Shown: positions 19,927 through 29,076, counted from the stretch's first letter. The stretch is DNA of 64,000 nt from Streptomyces sp. H27-C3 (GCF_030063415.1 NZ_JASITA010000003.1:213600-277599), one strand, 5' to 3'. A program made the numbers and translations. The notes: generated by a model from the letters alone, not told the origin.

Positions 19927-20688
19927 ATGGACACCGAAGAACACGTCTCGGAGCGCGACCGCTCGTCCACCCCTGAAGCGGGGGAGGGAGAGGGGGCGCG
20001 CTCCGTGCGTTTTCTGGACGCCCCGTGGCGCAGGCCCGCTCTGCTCGGCCTCGTCTGCGCGTCCTTTCTGCTGTTGTTCAGCACTTTCGTGCTGCAGCCC
20101 TTCCTGATTCCGAGCGGCTCCATGGAGCCCACGTTGAACATCGGGGACCGGGTACTCGTCAATAAGGTGGCGTACCGTTTCGGTTCTGAACCGCAGCGCG
20201 GTGATGTGATCGTGTTCGACGGCACGGGGTCCTTCACACAGGAGGAGCCGGCCGGGAACCCGGTCACCGGGCTGGTGCGGTGGGTGGCCGCGGCCGTGGG
20301 ACTGGCGGAGCCCGCCGAGACCGACTACATCAAGCGCGTGGTGGGCGTGGGGGGCGACCGCGTCGTGTGCTGCGACAAGCGGGGGAGGGTCGAGGTGAAC
20401 GGCCGACCGGTCGACGAGAAGTACCTGCATCCGGGCGACGCTCCTTCGCAGGTCCCGTTCGACATCGTCGTACCGCAGGGCACGCTGTGGGTCATGGGCG
20501 ACCACAGGTCGCACTCCCGGGACTCCCGTGACCACCTGGGGGAGCCCGGCGGCGGCATGGTGCCCGTCGACATGGTCATCGGGCGGGCCGACTGGATCGG
20601 CTGGCCGGTGGGCCGCTGGTCCCCGCTGGATCGGTCGGACGCCTTCACCCATGTACGGGCGCCCGGACCGGTCGGGGCCCATGGGTAA
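19927..20688 (+). CDS. sipW: Type I signal peptidase, SipW-like, single N-terminal anchor
   Basis: The 253-residue protease cleaves signal peptides outside the membrane. One N-terminal helix (ALLGLVCASFLLLFSTFVL, residues 38-56) precedes the nucleophile Ser in IPSGSMEPTL and box D with the general-base Lys in YIKRVVGVGGDRVV; MGDHRSHSRDSR is box E. It ends without the C-terminal helix of its three neighbours, matching what I recall of S. lividans SipW. The stop overlaps the next start by 8 bases. Confidence 0.9.
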   Translation: MDTEEHVSERDRSSTPEAGEGEGARSVRFLDAPWRRPALLGLVCASFLLLFSTFVLQPFLIPSGSMEPTLNIGDRVLVNKVAYRFGSEPQRGDVIVFDGTGSFTQEEPAGNPVTGLVRWVAAAVGLAEPAETDYIKRVVGVGGDRVVCCDKRGRVEVNGRPVDEKYLHPGDAPSQVPFDIVVPQGTLWVMGDHRSHSRDSRDHLGEPGGGMVPVDMVIGRADWIGWPVGRWSPLDRSDAFTHVRAPGPVGAHG

Positions 20689-21733
20689 CCGCGGACGGGC
20701 CCGATCGGGCGGTCACCGGGTGGACACCCGGCTGCCGACGGGGACGCGGCCGACGAGCGGGCCCGTACTGCCGGGCCGGGCCGACCGGCGCAAACTGGCG
20801 CGCAAAGTGAAGCGGCGGCGCCGCAGGTCGGCCGTGAAAGAGATACCGATCCTCATAACCGTTGCGCTGCTGATCGCGCTCGTCCTCAAGACGTTCCTCG
20901 TGCAGGCCTTCGTGATCCCGTCCGGCTCGATGGAGCAGACGATCCGGATCGGCGACCGGGTGCTGGTCGACAAGCTGTCGCCGTGGTTCGGGTCGAGACC
21001 CGCGCGCGGCGACGTGGTGGTCTTCAAGGACCCCGGTGGATGGCTGGAGGACGAGAAGACCGACATCAAGAACGATCCGGTCGGCGTCAAGCAGATCAAG
21101 GCAGCCCTGACCTTCATCGGGCTGCTGCCGTCCGAGGACGAGCAGGACCTGATCAAGCGGGTCGTCGCGGTCGGCGGGGACACCGTGAGGTGCTGTGACA
21201 AGGACGGACGGGTCACCGTCAACGGCATACCGCTCGCGGAACCCTACTTGAATCCGGGCGACCGTCCGTCGAGCCTCAAATTCGACGTCAAGGTACCGGT
21301 CGGGCGGCTCTTCGTGATGGGCGACCACCGGTCGAACTCGGCGGACTCCCGGTTCCACCTGGACGAGCAGTTCACCGGCACGGTCTCGGAGGAAGAGGTG
21401 GTGGGACGGGCCGTCGTCATCGCCTGGCCGTTCTCGCACTGGCGGCAGTTGGAGGAGCCGGGGACGTACGCCTCGGTGCCTGACGCGCGCGCCGCGGCGA
21501 CGTCGGCCCTCGGCCCGTCGAATAGGGTGGCGTCCCAGGATCCGAACGCGATGATCCGGCTCCCGACCCCTGCGGAACTCCCGCTCGTTATGGGAGTGGT
21601 GGGTCTGCGCCTCCTATGGCGTGGGCAGTGGCACGGAGTGAGGAGTGGATGTGGGGGATTTGGCGGTCGGCGCACGATCCGGACGCGACGAGCCCGAGGA
21701 CCGGCCAGAGTCACCCGCGGCCGCGGCAGATGA
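20681..21733 (+). CDS. sipX: Type I signal peptidase, SipX-like
   Basis: The 350-residue paralogue has an N-terminal helix (IPILITVALLIALVLKTFLV), nucleophile Ser in IPSGSMEQTI, base Lys in LIKRVVAVGGDTV and MGDHRSNSADSR. A C-terminal hydrophobic stretch (PAELPLVMGVVGLRLLW) is followed by an Arg-rich tail. The ATG at 20681 overlaps the preceding gene. Its last 89 bases overlap the next gene in another frame, so the Arg-rich tail is encoded within the sipY N-terminus. Confidence 0.88.
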   Translation: MGNRGRARSGGHRVDTRLPTGTRPTSGPVLPGRADRRKLARKVKRRRRRSAVKEIPILITVALLIALVLKTFLVQAFVIPSGSMEQTIRIGDRVLVDKLSPWFGSRPARGDVVVFKDPGGWLEDEKTDIKNDPVGVKQIKAALTFIGLLPSEDEQDLIKRVVAVGGDTVRCCDKDGRVTVNGIPLAEPYLNPGDRPSSLKFDVKVPVGRLFVMGDHRSNSADSRFHLDEQFTGTVSEEEVVGRAVVIAWPFSHWRQLEEPGTYASVPDARAAATSALGPSNRVASQDPNAMIRLPTPAELPLVMGVVGLRLLWRGQWHGVRSGCGGFGGRRTIRTRRARGPARVTRGRGR

Positions 21734-22595
21734 GGTGCGCAGCGCGCAGTACGCGGGCAGCACCGCGGACCAGGCTCCGGGGCTCGACGACGGCACGGCG
21801 GACAGTGACGACAGGGAGGGGCCCAAGAAGCCCCGGTCCTTCTGGAAGGAACTGCCGCTGCTGATCGGTATCGCGCTCCTGCTCGCGCTGCTGATCAAGA
21901 CATTTCTGGTGCAGGCGTTCTCGATTCCGTCGGACTCGATGCAGGACACCCTGCAACGGGGCGACCGGGTGCTGGTCGACAAACTGACACCGTGGTTCGG
22001 CTCCGAGCCCGAGCGCGGCGAGGTCGTGGTGTTCCACGACCCGGGCGGCTGGCTGGACGACACCACGGCGCCCGACCCGAACGTCGTGCAGAAGTTCCTC
22101 AGCTTCATCGGCCTGATGCCGTCGGCCGAGGAGAAGGACCTGATCAAGCGGGTCATCGCGGTCGGCGGTGACACGGTCGAGTGCAAGAAGAACGGCCCGG
22201 TTCAGGTCAACGGCAAGGCGCTCGACGAGAAGTCGTACATCTTCCCCGGTGACACCCCGTGCAACGACGAGCCGTTCGGGCCGCTCAAGGTGCCGGACGG
22301 CCGGATCTGGGTGATGGGCGACCACCGGCAGAACTCGCTGGACTCCCGTTACCACCAAGAGCTCGAAGGCGGTGGCACGGTCGCGGTCAGCGAGGTCGTC
22401 GGACGCGCCATCGTGGTGGCCTGGCCGGTCAACCGCTGGTCGACGCTGCCCGTTCCCGGCACGTTCGACCAGTCCGGGCTCAACGTCGCGTCGGCGGCGA
22501 TGAACGTGGCGCCCAGCGCTCTGGGCCTCGCGGGCGCGGTGCCTCTGGTGCTCTGGCGCAGGCGGAAGCTGACCGGCGGGCATACCGCCGGGTAG
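21645..22595 (+). CDS. sipY: Type I signal peptidase, SipY-like
   Basis: The 316-residue protein has a 65-residue acidic cytoplasmic leader, a helix (LPLLIGIALLLALLIKTFLV), Ser in IPSDSMQDTL, Lys in LIKRVIAVGGDTV, MGDHRQNSLDSR and a second helix near the end (ALGLAGAVPLVLWRRRK). GTG at 21645 and GTG at 21651 are both possible starts; the first has GGAG 6 bases before it, the second AGGAG 5 bases before it. SipY is, as I recall, the main peptidase of S. lividans. Confidence 0.9.
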   Translation: MDVGDLAVGARSGRDEPEDRPESPAAAADEVRSAQYAGSTADQAPGLDDGTADSDDREGPKKPRSFWKELPLLIGIALLLALLIKTFLVQAFSIPSDSMQDTLQRGDRVLVDKLTPWFGSEPERGEVVVFHDPGGWLDDTTAPDPNVVQKFLSFIGLMPSAEEKDLIKRVIAVGGDTVECKKNGPVQVNGKALDEKSYIFPGDTPCNDEPFGPLKVPDGRIWVMGDHRQNSLDSRYHQELEGGGTVAVSEVVGRAIVVAWPVNRWSTLPVPGTFDQSGLNVASAAMNVAPSALGLAGAVPLVLWRRRKLTGGHTAG

Positions 22596-22645
22596 GGTGC
22601 CGCTCGGATCAGCGATTGCCGATCTCCGGAGTGGGGAGCGCTGGG

Positions 22646-23407
22646 ATGAGCGGAACAGGACGTAAAGAAGACGGCCGCGGCCGGCTCGGCAGTGTGTTGT
22701 CGGGGCTGGCCGTGGCCGTCGGCTGTGTGCTCTTCCTCGGCGGGTTCGCCTGGGGAGCCGTGCAGTACAAGCCGTACACGGTGCCGACCGATTCGATGAC
22801 CCCGTCGGTCAAGGCGGGGGACCGGGTCCTCGCGCAGCGAATAGGCGGCGCCGACGTGCGGCGCGGAGATGTAGTGGTCTTCACCGACTCGGTGTGGGGC
22901 GATCTGCCGATGGTCAAGCGTGTGGTCGCTGTCGGCGGCGACAAAGTCGCCTGCTGCGGCAAGGACGGCCGGCTCACGCTGAACGGCAAGCCCCTCGACG
23001 AACCGTATCTGCAGAGCGGTGAACCGGCCTCGACCGTACCCTTCACCTCCGAGGTGCCCGAGGGCCACCTCTTCCTGCTGGGAGACGAGCGGCGCACGTC
23101 GGTGGACTCGCGAGGGCACATCGGGGACGCCGCCAAGGGGACGGTGCCGGTCTCCAAGGTGAGCGCGCGCGTGGACGCCGTCGCCTGGCCCGTGGGCGGG
23201 ATGCTCGACCGTCCGCAGAGCTACGAGGGGTTGCCCGGCGGGGTCTCGCGGCCGGGACCGATCGTCCTGGTGCTGGCCGCTGTCGTGACGGGCATGGTGC
23301 TGATCTTCAGTGGAGCGGCGTACGGACCGATCGCGCGGCGTGTCCGGCGGAGGAAGGCGACGACGGCGAAGACGGCGAGGGACCGCGAAGGCGACGAGTG
23401 CCGGTGA
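22646..23407 (+). CDS. sipZ: Type I signal peptidase, SipZ-like
   Basis: The 253-residue protein has an N-terminal helix (GLAVAVGCVLFLGGFAWGAV), Ser in VPTDSMTPSVKAGDRV, Lys in PMVKRVVAVGGDKV, LGDERRTSVDSRGH in place of the usual GDHR box, and a C-terminal helix (PIVLVLAAVVTGMVLIFSG). The box E change (GDE for GDN/GDH) sets it apart. A 50-base spacer separates it from sipY and GGGGAG precedes the ATG at 22646. In S. lividans one sip gene heads a separate operon with unrelated genes; this one is best placed for that. Confidence 0.88.
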   Translation: MSGTGRKEDGRGRLGSVLSGLAVAVGCVLFLGGFAWGAVQYKPYTVPTDSMTPSVKAGDRVLAQRIGGADVRRGDVVVFTDSVWGDLPMVKRVVAVGGDKVACCGKDGRLTLNGKPLDEPYLQSGEPASTVPFTSEVPEGHLFLLGDERRTSVDSRGHIGDAAKGTVPVSKVSARVDAVAWPVGGMLDRPQSYEGLPGGVSRPGPIVLVLAAVVTGMVLIFSGAAYGPIARRVRRRKATTAKTARDREGDECR

Positions 23408-23446
23408 GCGGTGAGCAGTGATCGGTGATCGGTGATCGGTGATCCG
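23405..23446 (+). repeat. Short tandem repeat of six 7-mers
   Basis: TGAGCGG, TGAGCAG, three copies of TGATCGG and TGATCCG follow each other without a gap, beginning at the sipZ stop codon. Function unknown; it lies between sipZ and the Nudix gene. Confidence 0.7.
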
Positions 23447-23481
23447 AGCGTGGGCGGCGATGCGCGAATGAGTACCGGAGA

Positions 23482-24000
23482 ATGAGTGCCGGAGCGGGAG
23501 TGAGCGGTGTGTCGGGAGCGCCCCTGCGGAAGGTCGCGCGGGTGATCCTGCTCGACCCGCGGGACCGGGTTCTGCTGATTCATGGGTACGAGCCGGACGA
23601 TCCGGCGAACACCTGGTGGTTCACGCCGGGCGGCGGCCTGGAGGGCGACGAGACGAGGGCGCAGGCCGCACTGCGCGAGGTCGCCGAGGAGACGGGCCTC
23701 ACCGAGGTCGAACTCGGCCCCGTGCTGTGGCAGCGCATCTGCTCGTTCCCGTTCGACGGGCGGCGCTGGGAACAGGACGAGTGGTTCTATCTGGCCCGTA
23801 CAAAGCGGACGAAAACCGCGATGGACGGGATGACCGGACTGGAGCGACGGAGCGTCGCCGGGTTGAGGTGGTGGACCTCCGCCGAACTGTCCGCGACGCG
23901 TGAGACGGTGTATCCCATCAAGCTCGCCGGGCTGCTGCGTACGCTGCTCGACGAAGGTCCTCCAAGTACGCCGATGGTCTTGGCCCCGGAAGTCGCATAG
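23482..24000 (+). CDS. NUDIX hydrolase
   Basis: The 172-residue protein carries a complete Nudix box GGGLEGDETRAQAALREV followed by AEETGL (residues 49-72) after the beta-grasp region VARVILLDPRDRVLLIHGYE. Such enzymes hydrolyse nucleoside diphosphates linked to another moiety; the substrate is not evident. The ATG at 23482 is near several other possible starts without a strong RBS. It follows sipZ on the same strand. Confidence 0.85.
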   Translation: MSAGAGVSGVSGAPLRKVARVILLDPRDRVLLIHGYEPDDPANTWWFTPGGGLEGDETRAQAALREVAEETGLTEVELGPVLWQRICSFPFDGRRWEQDEWFYLARTKRTKTAMDGMTGLERRSVAGLRWWTSAELSATRETVYPIKLAGLLRTLLDEGPPSTPMVLAPEVA

Positions 24001-24055
24001 GGGCGCACGGGGCTGGCGCACGCTGAGGGGACGCAAGGCTGAAGGGGAACATGCC

Positions 24056-24364
24056 ATGAGCGCCGAGGACCTCGAGAAGTACGAGACCGAGATGGAGCTG
24101 AAGCTCTACCGGGAGTACCGCGATGTCGTCGGTCTGTTCAAATACGTGATCGAGACCGAGCGGCGTTTTTACCTCACCAATGACTACGAGATGCAGGTGC
24201 ACTCGGTGCAGGGTGAGGTTTTCTTCGAAGTTTCCATGGCGGATGCCTGGGTCTGGGACATGTACCGGCCGGCCAGGTTCGTCAAGCAGGTGCGCGTGCT
24301 CACGTTCAAGGACGTGAATATCGAGGAGCTCAACAAGAGTGATCTCGAACTTCCGAGTGGCTGA
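24056..24364 (+). CDS. DUF2469 family protein
   Basis: This 102-residue protein ([20 protein letters not shown]) is highly conserved across actinobacteria but of unknown function; it has no cysteines, signal peptide or membrane segment. AAGGGGAA precedes the ATG at 24056; an ATG five bases upstream is out of frame. The stop codon lies within the first unit of a 15-base tandem repeat. Confidence 0.9.
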   Translation: MSAEDLEKYETEMELKLYREYRDVVGLFKYVIETERRFYLTNDYEMQVHSVQGEVFFEVSMADAWVWDMYRPARFVKQVRVLTFKDVNIEELNKSDLELPSG

Positions 24365-24461
24365 CGTTCGAGTGGACGAGGCCTGGGTGGCTGAGGTCTG
24401 CGTGGACAAGGTCCGCGTGGGCGAAATCCGGGGGGCTGAGGTCCGGGTGGCTGAGTTTTCC
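24357..24461 (+). repeat. Minisatellite of seven 15-bp units
   Basis: Units beginning at 24357, 24372, 24387, 24402, 24417, 24432 and 24447 follow the consensus GTGGCTGAGGTCCGG, each with one to five differences. The first overlaps the end of the DUF2469 gene. One plus-strand frame reads as VAEVR-like pentads as far as a TAG at 24492; one minus-strand frame reads as pentads of the A(D/N)LXX type. Confidence 0.85.
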
Positions 24462-24482
24462 ACAACCGGCCGGTTGTCCACC
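24456..24482 (+). promoter_or_regulatory. 27-bp bipartite element with DnaA-box-like half sites, copy A
   Basis: TTTTCCACA (24456-24464), ACCGGCCG and GTTGTCCACC follow one another. It matches 23 of 27 bases of the reverse complement of 30492-30518. The half sites resemble the Streptomyces DnaA box TTGTCCACA. The centre is a perfect 16-base palindrome ACAACCGGCCGGTTGT. It lies 56 bases before yraN. Confidence 0.5.
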
Positions 24483-24537
24483 AAGATCCACTAGTTTGCG
24501 GTGTTCGCGACACATTCGGTTCCGGAGGTGGAACCGA

Positions 24538-24906
24538 ATGAACGCGAAGAATGCGACAGGAGCACTCGGCCGGTACGGCGAGGAGCTGGCGGTCCGCAGG
24601 CTGACCGAGGGCGGCATGACCGTCCTGGAGCGCAACTGGCGCTGCCGTGCCGGGGAGATCGACATCGTCGCCCGGGACGGCGACGCGCTGGTCATCTGTG
24701 AGGTCAAGACCCGCAGAGCGGGCCCGTTCGAGCACCCGATGGAAGCCGTCAGACCTGCCAAGGCCCAGCGGCTGCGCCATCTCGCCGAACGCTGGACGCA
24801 CGAGCACGGCGGGCCGCCGCCGGGCGGGGTCCGCATCGACCTCGTCGGGGTGGTGCTGCCGCGGCGCGGTGCGCCGGTCGTCGAGCACGCGCGGGGGGTG
24901 GCCTGA
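24538..24906 (+). CDS. yraN: YraN/UPF0102 family endonuclease-like protein
   Basis: The 122-residue protein has the UPF0102 core [16 protein letters not shown] and the nuclease-like motif [20 protein letters not shown], with Asp and Glu-x-Lys in the positions of a PD-(D/E)XK active site. Its stop overlaps the comM start (TGATG). GGAGGT at 24523-24528 sets the start. yraN-comM-dprA is a conserved actinobacterial run linked to DNA handling. Confidence 0.9.
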   Translation: MNAKNATGALGRYGEELAVRRLTEGGMTVLERNWRCRAGEIDIVARDGDALVICEVKTRRAGPFEHPMEAVRPAKAQRLRHLAERWTHEHGGPPPGGVRIDLVGVVLPRRGAPVVEHARGVA

Positions 24907-26525
24907 TGGGATTCGCGCGTACGTGCTCGGTGGCGCTCGTCGGGGTCGAGGGCGTGGTGGTGGAGGTCCAGGCGGACCTGGAGCCGGGGGTGGCGGCCTT
25001 CTCGCTGGTGGGGCTGCCGGACAAGAGCCTGACCGAGAGCCGGGATCGGGTGCGGGCGGCGGTGGTGAACTCTGGCGCCGACTGGCCGCAGAAAAAGCTC
25101 ACCGTGGGGCTCAGTCCGGCCTCCGTGCCCAAGAGCGGCAGCGGATTTGATCTTGCCGTGGCCGTAGCTGTCCTGGGGGCGGCGGAGCGCATCGACCCCA
25201 AAGAGATCGCCGACCTGGTCATGATCGGGGAGCTGGGGCTGGACGGCCGGGTCCGGCCGGTGCGCGGTGTGCTGCCGGCGGTCCTCGCCGCGGCCGAGGC
25301 CGGATACCACCAGGTCGTCGTGCCGGAGCAGACCGCGGCGGAGGCCGCCCTGGTGCCGGGGATCTCGGTGCTGGGCGTGCGCAGCCTGCGTCAGCTCATC
25401 GCTGTCCTGACCGGTGCGGAGGTGCCGGAGGAGGAGGAGCGGGAGAAGGGGCGGCCGGACCCCATGCTGTCCGGGCTCATGGTGCCCGGCGCGGGGGCGG
25501 GCACCGGGCTGGCCATCGGTGACGGCGAGGGCAGCGGTCCCGACCTCGCGGATGTCGCCGGGCAGCGCGAGGCACGCACGGCCCTGGCGGTCGCGGCGGC
25601 GGGCCGGCACCATCTGCTGCTGCACGGACCGCCGGGCGCGGGCAAGACGATGCTGGCGGAGCGGCTGCCGGCGATTCTGCCGCCACTGACCAGGCAGGAG
25701 TCGCTGGAGGTGACCGCGGTGCACTCGGTGGCGGGCATCCTGCCGCCGGGCGAACCTCTGGTCAGGACCCCGCCCTATTGCGCCCCGCACCATTCGGCGA
25801 CCATGCAGTCGCTCGTCGGCGGGGGCAACGGGCTGCCGAGGCCGGGGGCCGTTTCGCTCGCGCACCGGGGCGTGCTCTTTCTGGACGAGGCACCGGAATT
25901 CAGCGGCCGGGCACTGGATTCGCTGCGCCAGCCGCTCGAATCGGGACACGTGGTGGTGGCGCGCAGCGCCGGAGTGGTGCGGCTGCCCGCACGCTTCCTG
26001 ATGGTCCTTGCGGCAAATCCGTGCCCCTGCGGTCGGCACACCCTGCACGGGGCGGGGTGCGAATGCCCGCCGTCGGTGATCCGCAGATACCAGGCGCGGC
26101 TGTCGGGGCCCCTCCTCGACCGGGTGGATCTGCGGGTCGGGGTCGAGCCGGTGCAGCGCGCCGACCTGATGGGGCAGGGCGGGCGCGGCGATTCCACGGA
26201 GACGGTCGCGGGGCGCGTGCGCGAAGCGAGGGAGCGGGCGGCGGCGCGGCTGGAAGGCACACCGTGGACCACCAACAGCGAAGTGCCTGGTCATGAATTG
26301 CGCACTCGCTGGCAGGTCGCCCCCGGCGCTCTCGGCGCTGCCGAACGCGACATGGATCGGGGGCTGCTGACGGCTCGTGGCCTCGACCGGGTGCTGCGCG
26401 TCGCCTGGACCGTCGCAGACCTGGCCGGCCGGGACCGGCCCGACGTGCGGCACGTCGATCTGGCGCTGGAGCTTCGCACCGGGATCGCGCGTGGCGCGTC
26501 GGAGCTGATCGGGGTCGGCCCATGA
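24906..26525 (+). CDS. comM: Mg-chelatase-like AAA+ ATPase ComM/YifB
   Basis: The 539-residue protein has an N-terminal Lon-protease-like fold (SVALVGVEGVVVEVQADL, GLPDKSLTESRDRVRAA), then an AAA+ ATPase with Walker A GPPGAGKTMLAERLP (about residue 237), Walker B VLFLDEAPEF, and the C-terminal segment with PCGRHTLHGAGCECPP cysteines. ComM homologues are branch-migration helicases for integrating single-stranded DNA in transformation. It sits between yraN and dprA. Confidence 0.92.
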   Translation: MGFARTCSVALVGVEGVVVEVQADLEPGVAAFSLVGLPDKSLTESRDRVRAAVVNSGADWPQKKLTVGLSPASVPKSGSGFDLAVAVAVLGAAERIDPKEIADLVMIGELGLDGRVRPVRGVLPAVLAAAEAGYHQVVVPEQTAAEAALVPGISVLGVRSLRQLIAVLTGAEVPEEEEREKGRPDPMLSGLMVPGAGAGTGLAIGDGEGSGPDLADVAGQREARTALAVAAAGRHHLLLHGPPGAGKTMLAERLPAILPPLTRQESLEVTAVHSVAGILPPGEPLVRTPPYCAPHHSATMQSLVGGGNGLPRPGAVSLAHRGVLFLDEAPEFSGRALDSLRQPLESGHVVVARSAGVVRLPARFLMVLAANPCPCGRHTLHGAGCECPPSVIRRYQARLSGPLLDRVDLRVGVEPVQRADLMGQGGRGDSTETVAGRVREARERAAARLEGTPWTTNSEVPGHELRTRWQVAPGALGAAERDMDRGLLTARGLDRVLRVAWTVADLAGRDRPDVRHVDLALELRTGIARGASELIGVGP

Positions 26526-26685
26526 GGCCGCGGCGCGGATCGACCGGACGCCGGGTCGGATCCCTCGGAGGCCCGGGCGAATCGTCCGGATGCCAGGGCG
26601 GAGGCGGTCGCCGCGGCGGATGGTCCGGACGCCGGCTTCGCATGGGACGTCGGCTCCCGGTCGTTCGCCGGGGCGGAGGCGGGGG

Positions 26686-27996
26686 GTGAGCGCGGCGGCG
26701 GGGGAGGCCGAGCGGCTGGCCCGCGCGGCGCTGACCCGGGTCATCGAGCCGGGGGACGAGGTCGGTGGGCGGTGGCTGCGGGAGTTCGGGGCGGTGGAGT
26801 TGATGCGCAGGCTCACCTCGGACGGGACCGGGGCGCTGGGCCGGGCGCCGGATCACGCCGCGGGCCGGGCGCCAGGTCCCGGCACGGCCGGGGACGCAGG
26901 CGGAGCAGGGACAGGAGCAGGGTGGGGGCCAGGGAATGGGTCAGGGAGCGGGGCCGGAGGCGCCGGTGCGGCGGGGGGTGCGGCGCTGACCGGGGTGAGC
27001 GAGCATCGGCTCGGTGGCTTCCGGGCGCGGGCGGCTGCCGCCGAGCCCGCACGTGACCTGGCGGCCGTGGCCGCGGTCGGAGGCCGTTTCGTCTGCCCGG
27101 ACGACCAGGAATGGCCCCGGCAGCTCGACGACCTGGGCGACTCCAGGCCGATCGGGCTGTGGGTGCGGGGGCGGCCCCAGCTGCGTTTATGGGCACTGCG
27201 CTCGGTCGCCGTCGTCGGAGCCAGGGCCTGTACGCCCTACGGGGCGCACATGGCTGCGTCGCTGGCCACCGGGCTTGCTGAGCGGGGCTGGGTGGTGGTC
27301 TCCGGAGCAGCGTTCGGTGTCGACGGCGCCGCCCATCGCGGGGTGCTGGCGGCGGGTGGCGCGACCGTCGCGGTACTGGCCTGCGGCGTTGACGTCGTCT
27401 ACCCGCGCGGACACGCGGAGTTGATCGGTCGCATCGCTGAACAGGGCCTGGTTGTCGCGGAGTTGCCGCCCGGTAGCCATCCGACGCCCAGCCGGTTTGT
27501 CCTCAGGAACCGGGTGATCGCCGCGCTCACCAGGGGCACCGTCGTGGTCGAGGCGGAGTACCGCAGCGGATCGCTGGTCACCGCGCGCAGTGCGAACAAG
27601 CTCGGCCGCTTCACGATGGGAGTGCCCGGCCCGGCCACCAGCGGTCTCTCGGCAGGCGTGCACGAACTGCTGCGGGGTGAGGGTGTACTGGTCACCGACG
27701 CCGCGGAAGTGGTGGAGCTGGTCGGAAGCATCGGCGATCTCGCCCCGGCGCGCCGGGGTCCCGTGCTTCCCAGGGACCTGCTCGACCCCGTCGCGGCGCA
27801 GGTGCTCGACGCGTTGCCGGCCCGTGGCCGCGCCGACGCGCGCGACGTCGCCCGCAACGCCGGGACCACCCCGGACGACGCGCTCGGCAAGCTGTACGAG
27901 CTGCACTCGTTGGGGTTCGTCGAACGGCAGCGGGACGGCTGGCAGTTGGTTCCCGGTGCCTCACGCCATGCGAACGAGCGGCGAGGCGGTGCTTGA
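26686..27996 (+). CDS. dprA: DNA-processing protein DprA
   Basis: The 436-residue protein has an N-terminal SAM-like region, the Rossmann core (SVAVVGARACTPYGAH, VSGAAFGVDGAAHRG, VVYPRGHAELIGRI, PSRFVLRNRVIAALT) and a C-terminal winged-helix region. DprA loads RecA on incoming single-stranded DNA. A Gly/Ala/Pro-rich low-complexity stretch at about residues 45-105 interrupts the N-terminal part. GTG at 26686 follows GGAGGCGGGG; upstream codons in the same frame to 26590 lack similarity. Confidence 0.9.
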   Translation: MSAAAGEAERLARAALTRVIEPGDEVGGRWLREFGAVELMRRLTSDGTGALGRAPDHAAGRAPGPGTAGDAGGAGTGAGWGPGNGSGSGAGGAGAAGGAALTGVSEHRLGGFRARAAAAEPARDLAAVAAVGGRFVCPDDQEWPRQLDDLGDSRPIGLWVRGRPQLRLWALRSVAVVGARACTPYGAHMAASLATGLAERGWVVVSGAAFGVDGAAHRGVLAAGGATVAVLACGVDVVYPRGHAELIGRIAEQGLVVAELPPGSHPTPSRFVLRNRVIAALTRGTVVVEAEYRSGSLVTARSANKLGRFTMGVPGPATSGLSAGVHELLRGEGVLVTDAAEVVELVGSIGDLAPARRGPVLPRDLLDPVAAQVLDALPARGRADARDVARNAGTTPDDALGKLYELHSLGFVERQRDGWQLVPGASRHANERRGGA

Positions 27997-28239
27997 CCAG
28001 CGGTATTCGGGTGAAAGGGTGACGAAGATGACTCTCGCGGCCCTCTCGAAGGCGCCGCCGGGGTCACCGTTCGCGGTGCCGTTCCCGGCCTCGGAGGGCG
28101 GTCCGCGGTGCTCATCCGGAGGAGGACAATCTCATATCCTGCGCGCACTGCGACACTTCAGTCACGCTACGCTCACGAGGATTCCCGCCCAGACGCAAGA
28201 TCCCCCCACACGTCACAGCAGAACGGCTCAAGGCAACGC

Positions 28240-29076
28240 ATGCCCCAGCACACCTCCGGGTCTGACCGCGCGGCAGTGCCGACCGCTGCCCGCAGCAGAG
28301 TGCGCCCCCCCGCCCCCTCGTCGGTCGACGAGTTGTGGCGGTCGTACAAGACCACGGGCGACGAGCGGCTGCGGGAGCAGTTGATTCTTCACTACTCACC
28401 GCTGGTGAAGTACGTCGCGGGACGGGTGAGCGTAGGGCTGCCGCCCAACGTCGAGCAGGCGGACTTCGTCTCCTCCGGAGTCTTCGGGCTCATCGACGCC
28501 ATCGAGAAGTTCGACATCGAGCGGTCCATCAAGTTCGAGACATACGCGATCACGCGCATCCGGGGCGCGATGATCGACGAACTGAGGGCCCTGGACTGGA
28601 TCCCGCGCTCGGTGCGGCAGAAGGCCAGGGCCGTCGAACGCGCTTACACCACGCTGGAGGCGCAGCTGCGCCGTACTCCCTCCGAGAGCGAAGTCGCCGC
28701 GGAGATGGGCGTCGCCCTGGAGGAACTGCACGCGGTATTCAGCCAGTTGTCCCTGGCCAACGTGGTGGCCCTGGAGGAACTGCTGCATGTCGGGGGCGAG
28801 GGCGGCGACCGGCTGAGCATCATGGACACCCTTGAGGACACCGCTGCCGACAATCCGGTCGAGGTTGCCGAGGGGCGGGAGCTGCGGCGATTGCTCGCGC
28901 GCGCCATCAACACGCTCCCCGACCGCGAGAAGACCGTCGTCACGCTCTACTACTACGAGGGCCTCACGCTCGCCGAAATCGGCAATGTGCTGGGCGTCAC
29001 GGAGAGCCGGGTCAGTCAGATCCACACCAAGTCGGTGCTGCAGCTCAGGGCGAAACTGGCCGACGCCGGGCGCTGA
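28240..29076 (+). CDS. whiG: RNA polymerase sigma factor WhiG
   Basis: The 278-residue FliA/WhiG-type sigma factor commits aerial hyphae to sporulation. Region 2 spans [20 protein letters not shown] to [20 protein letters not shown], region 3 [20 protein letters not shown], and region 4 ends in [20 protein letters not shown]. The ATG at 28240 (MPQHTSG) is the known WhiG start. The RBS (AAGG) is weak. The 243 bases upstream, after dprA, should hold the promoter, a known BldD target in S. coelicolor; GTCACGCTACGCTCACGA at 28159-28176 is a possible but unproven site. Confidence 0.95.
   Translation: MPQHTSGSDRAAVPTAARSRVRPPAPSSVDELWRSYKTTGDERLREQLILHYSPLVKYVAGRVSVGLPPNVEQADFVSSGVFGLIDAIEKFDIERSIKFETYAITRIRGAMIDELRALDWIPRSVRQKARAVERAYTTLEAQLRRTPSESEVAAEMGVALEELHAVFSQLSLANVVALEELLHVGGEGGDRLSIMDTLEDTAADNPVEVAEGRELRRLLARAINTLPDREKTVVTLYYYEGLTLAEIGNVLGVTESRVSQIHTKSVLQLRAKLADAGR

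Noticed and set aside
24330-26816. Open frame of 828 codons on the minus strand across comM
   Set aside because: A shadow of comM. Only its last 40 codons, over the 15-bp repeat, look patterned; that part is reported as a repeat.
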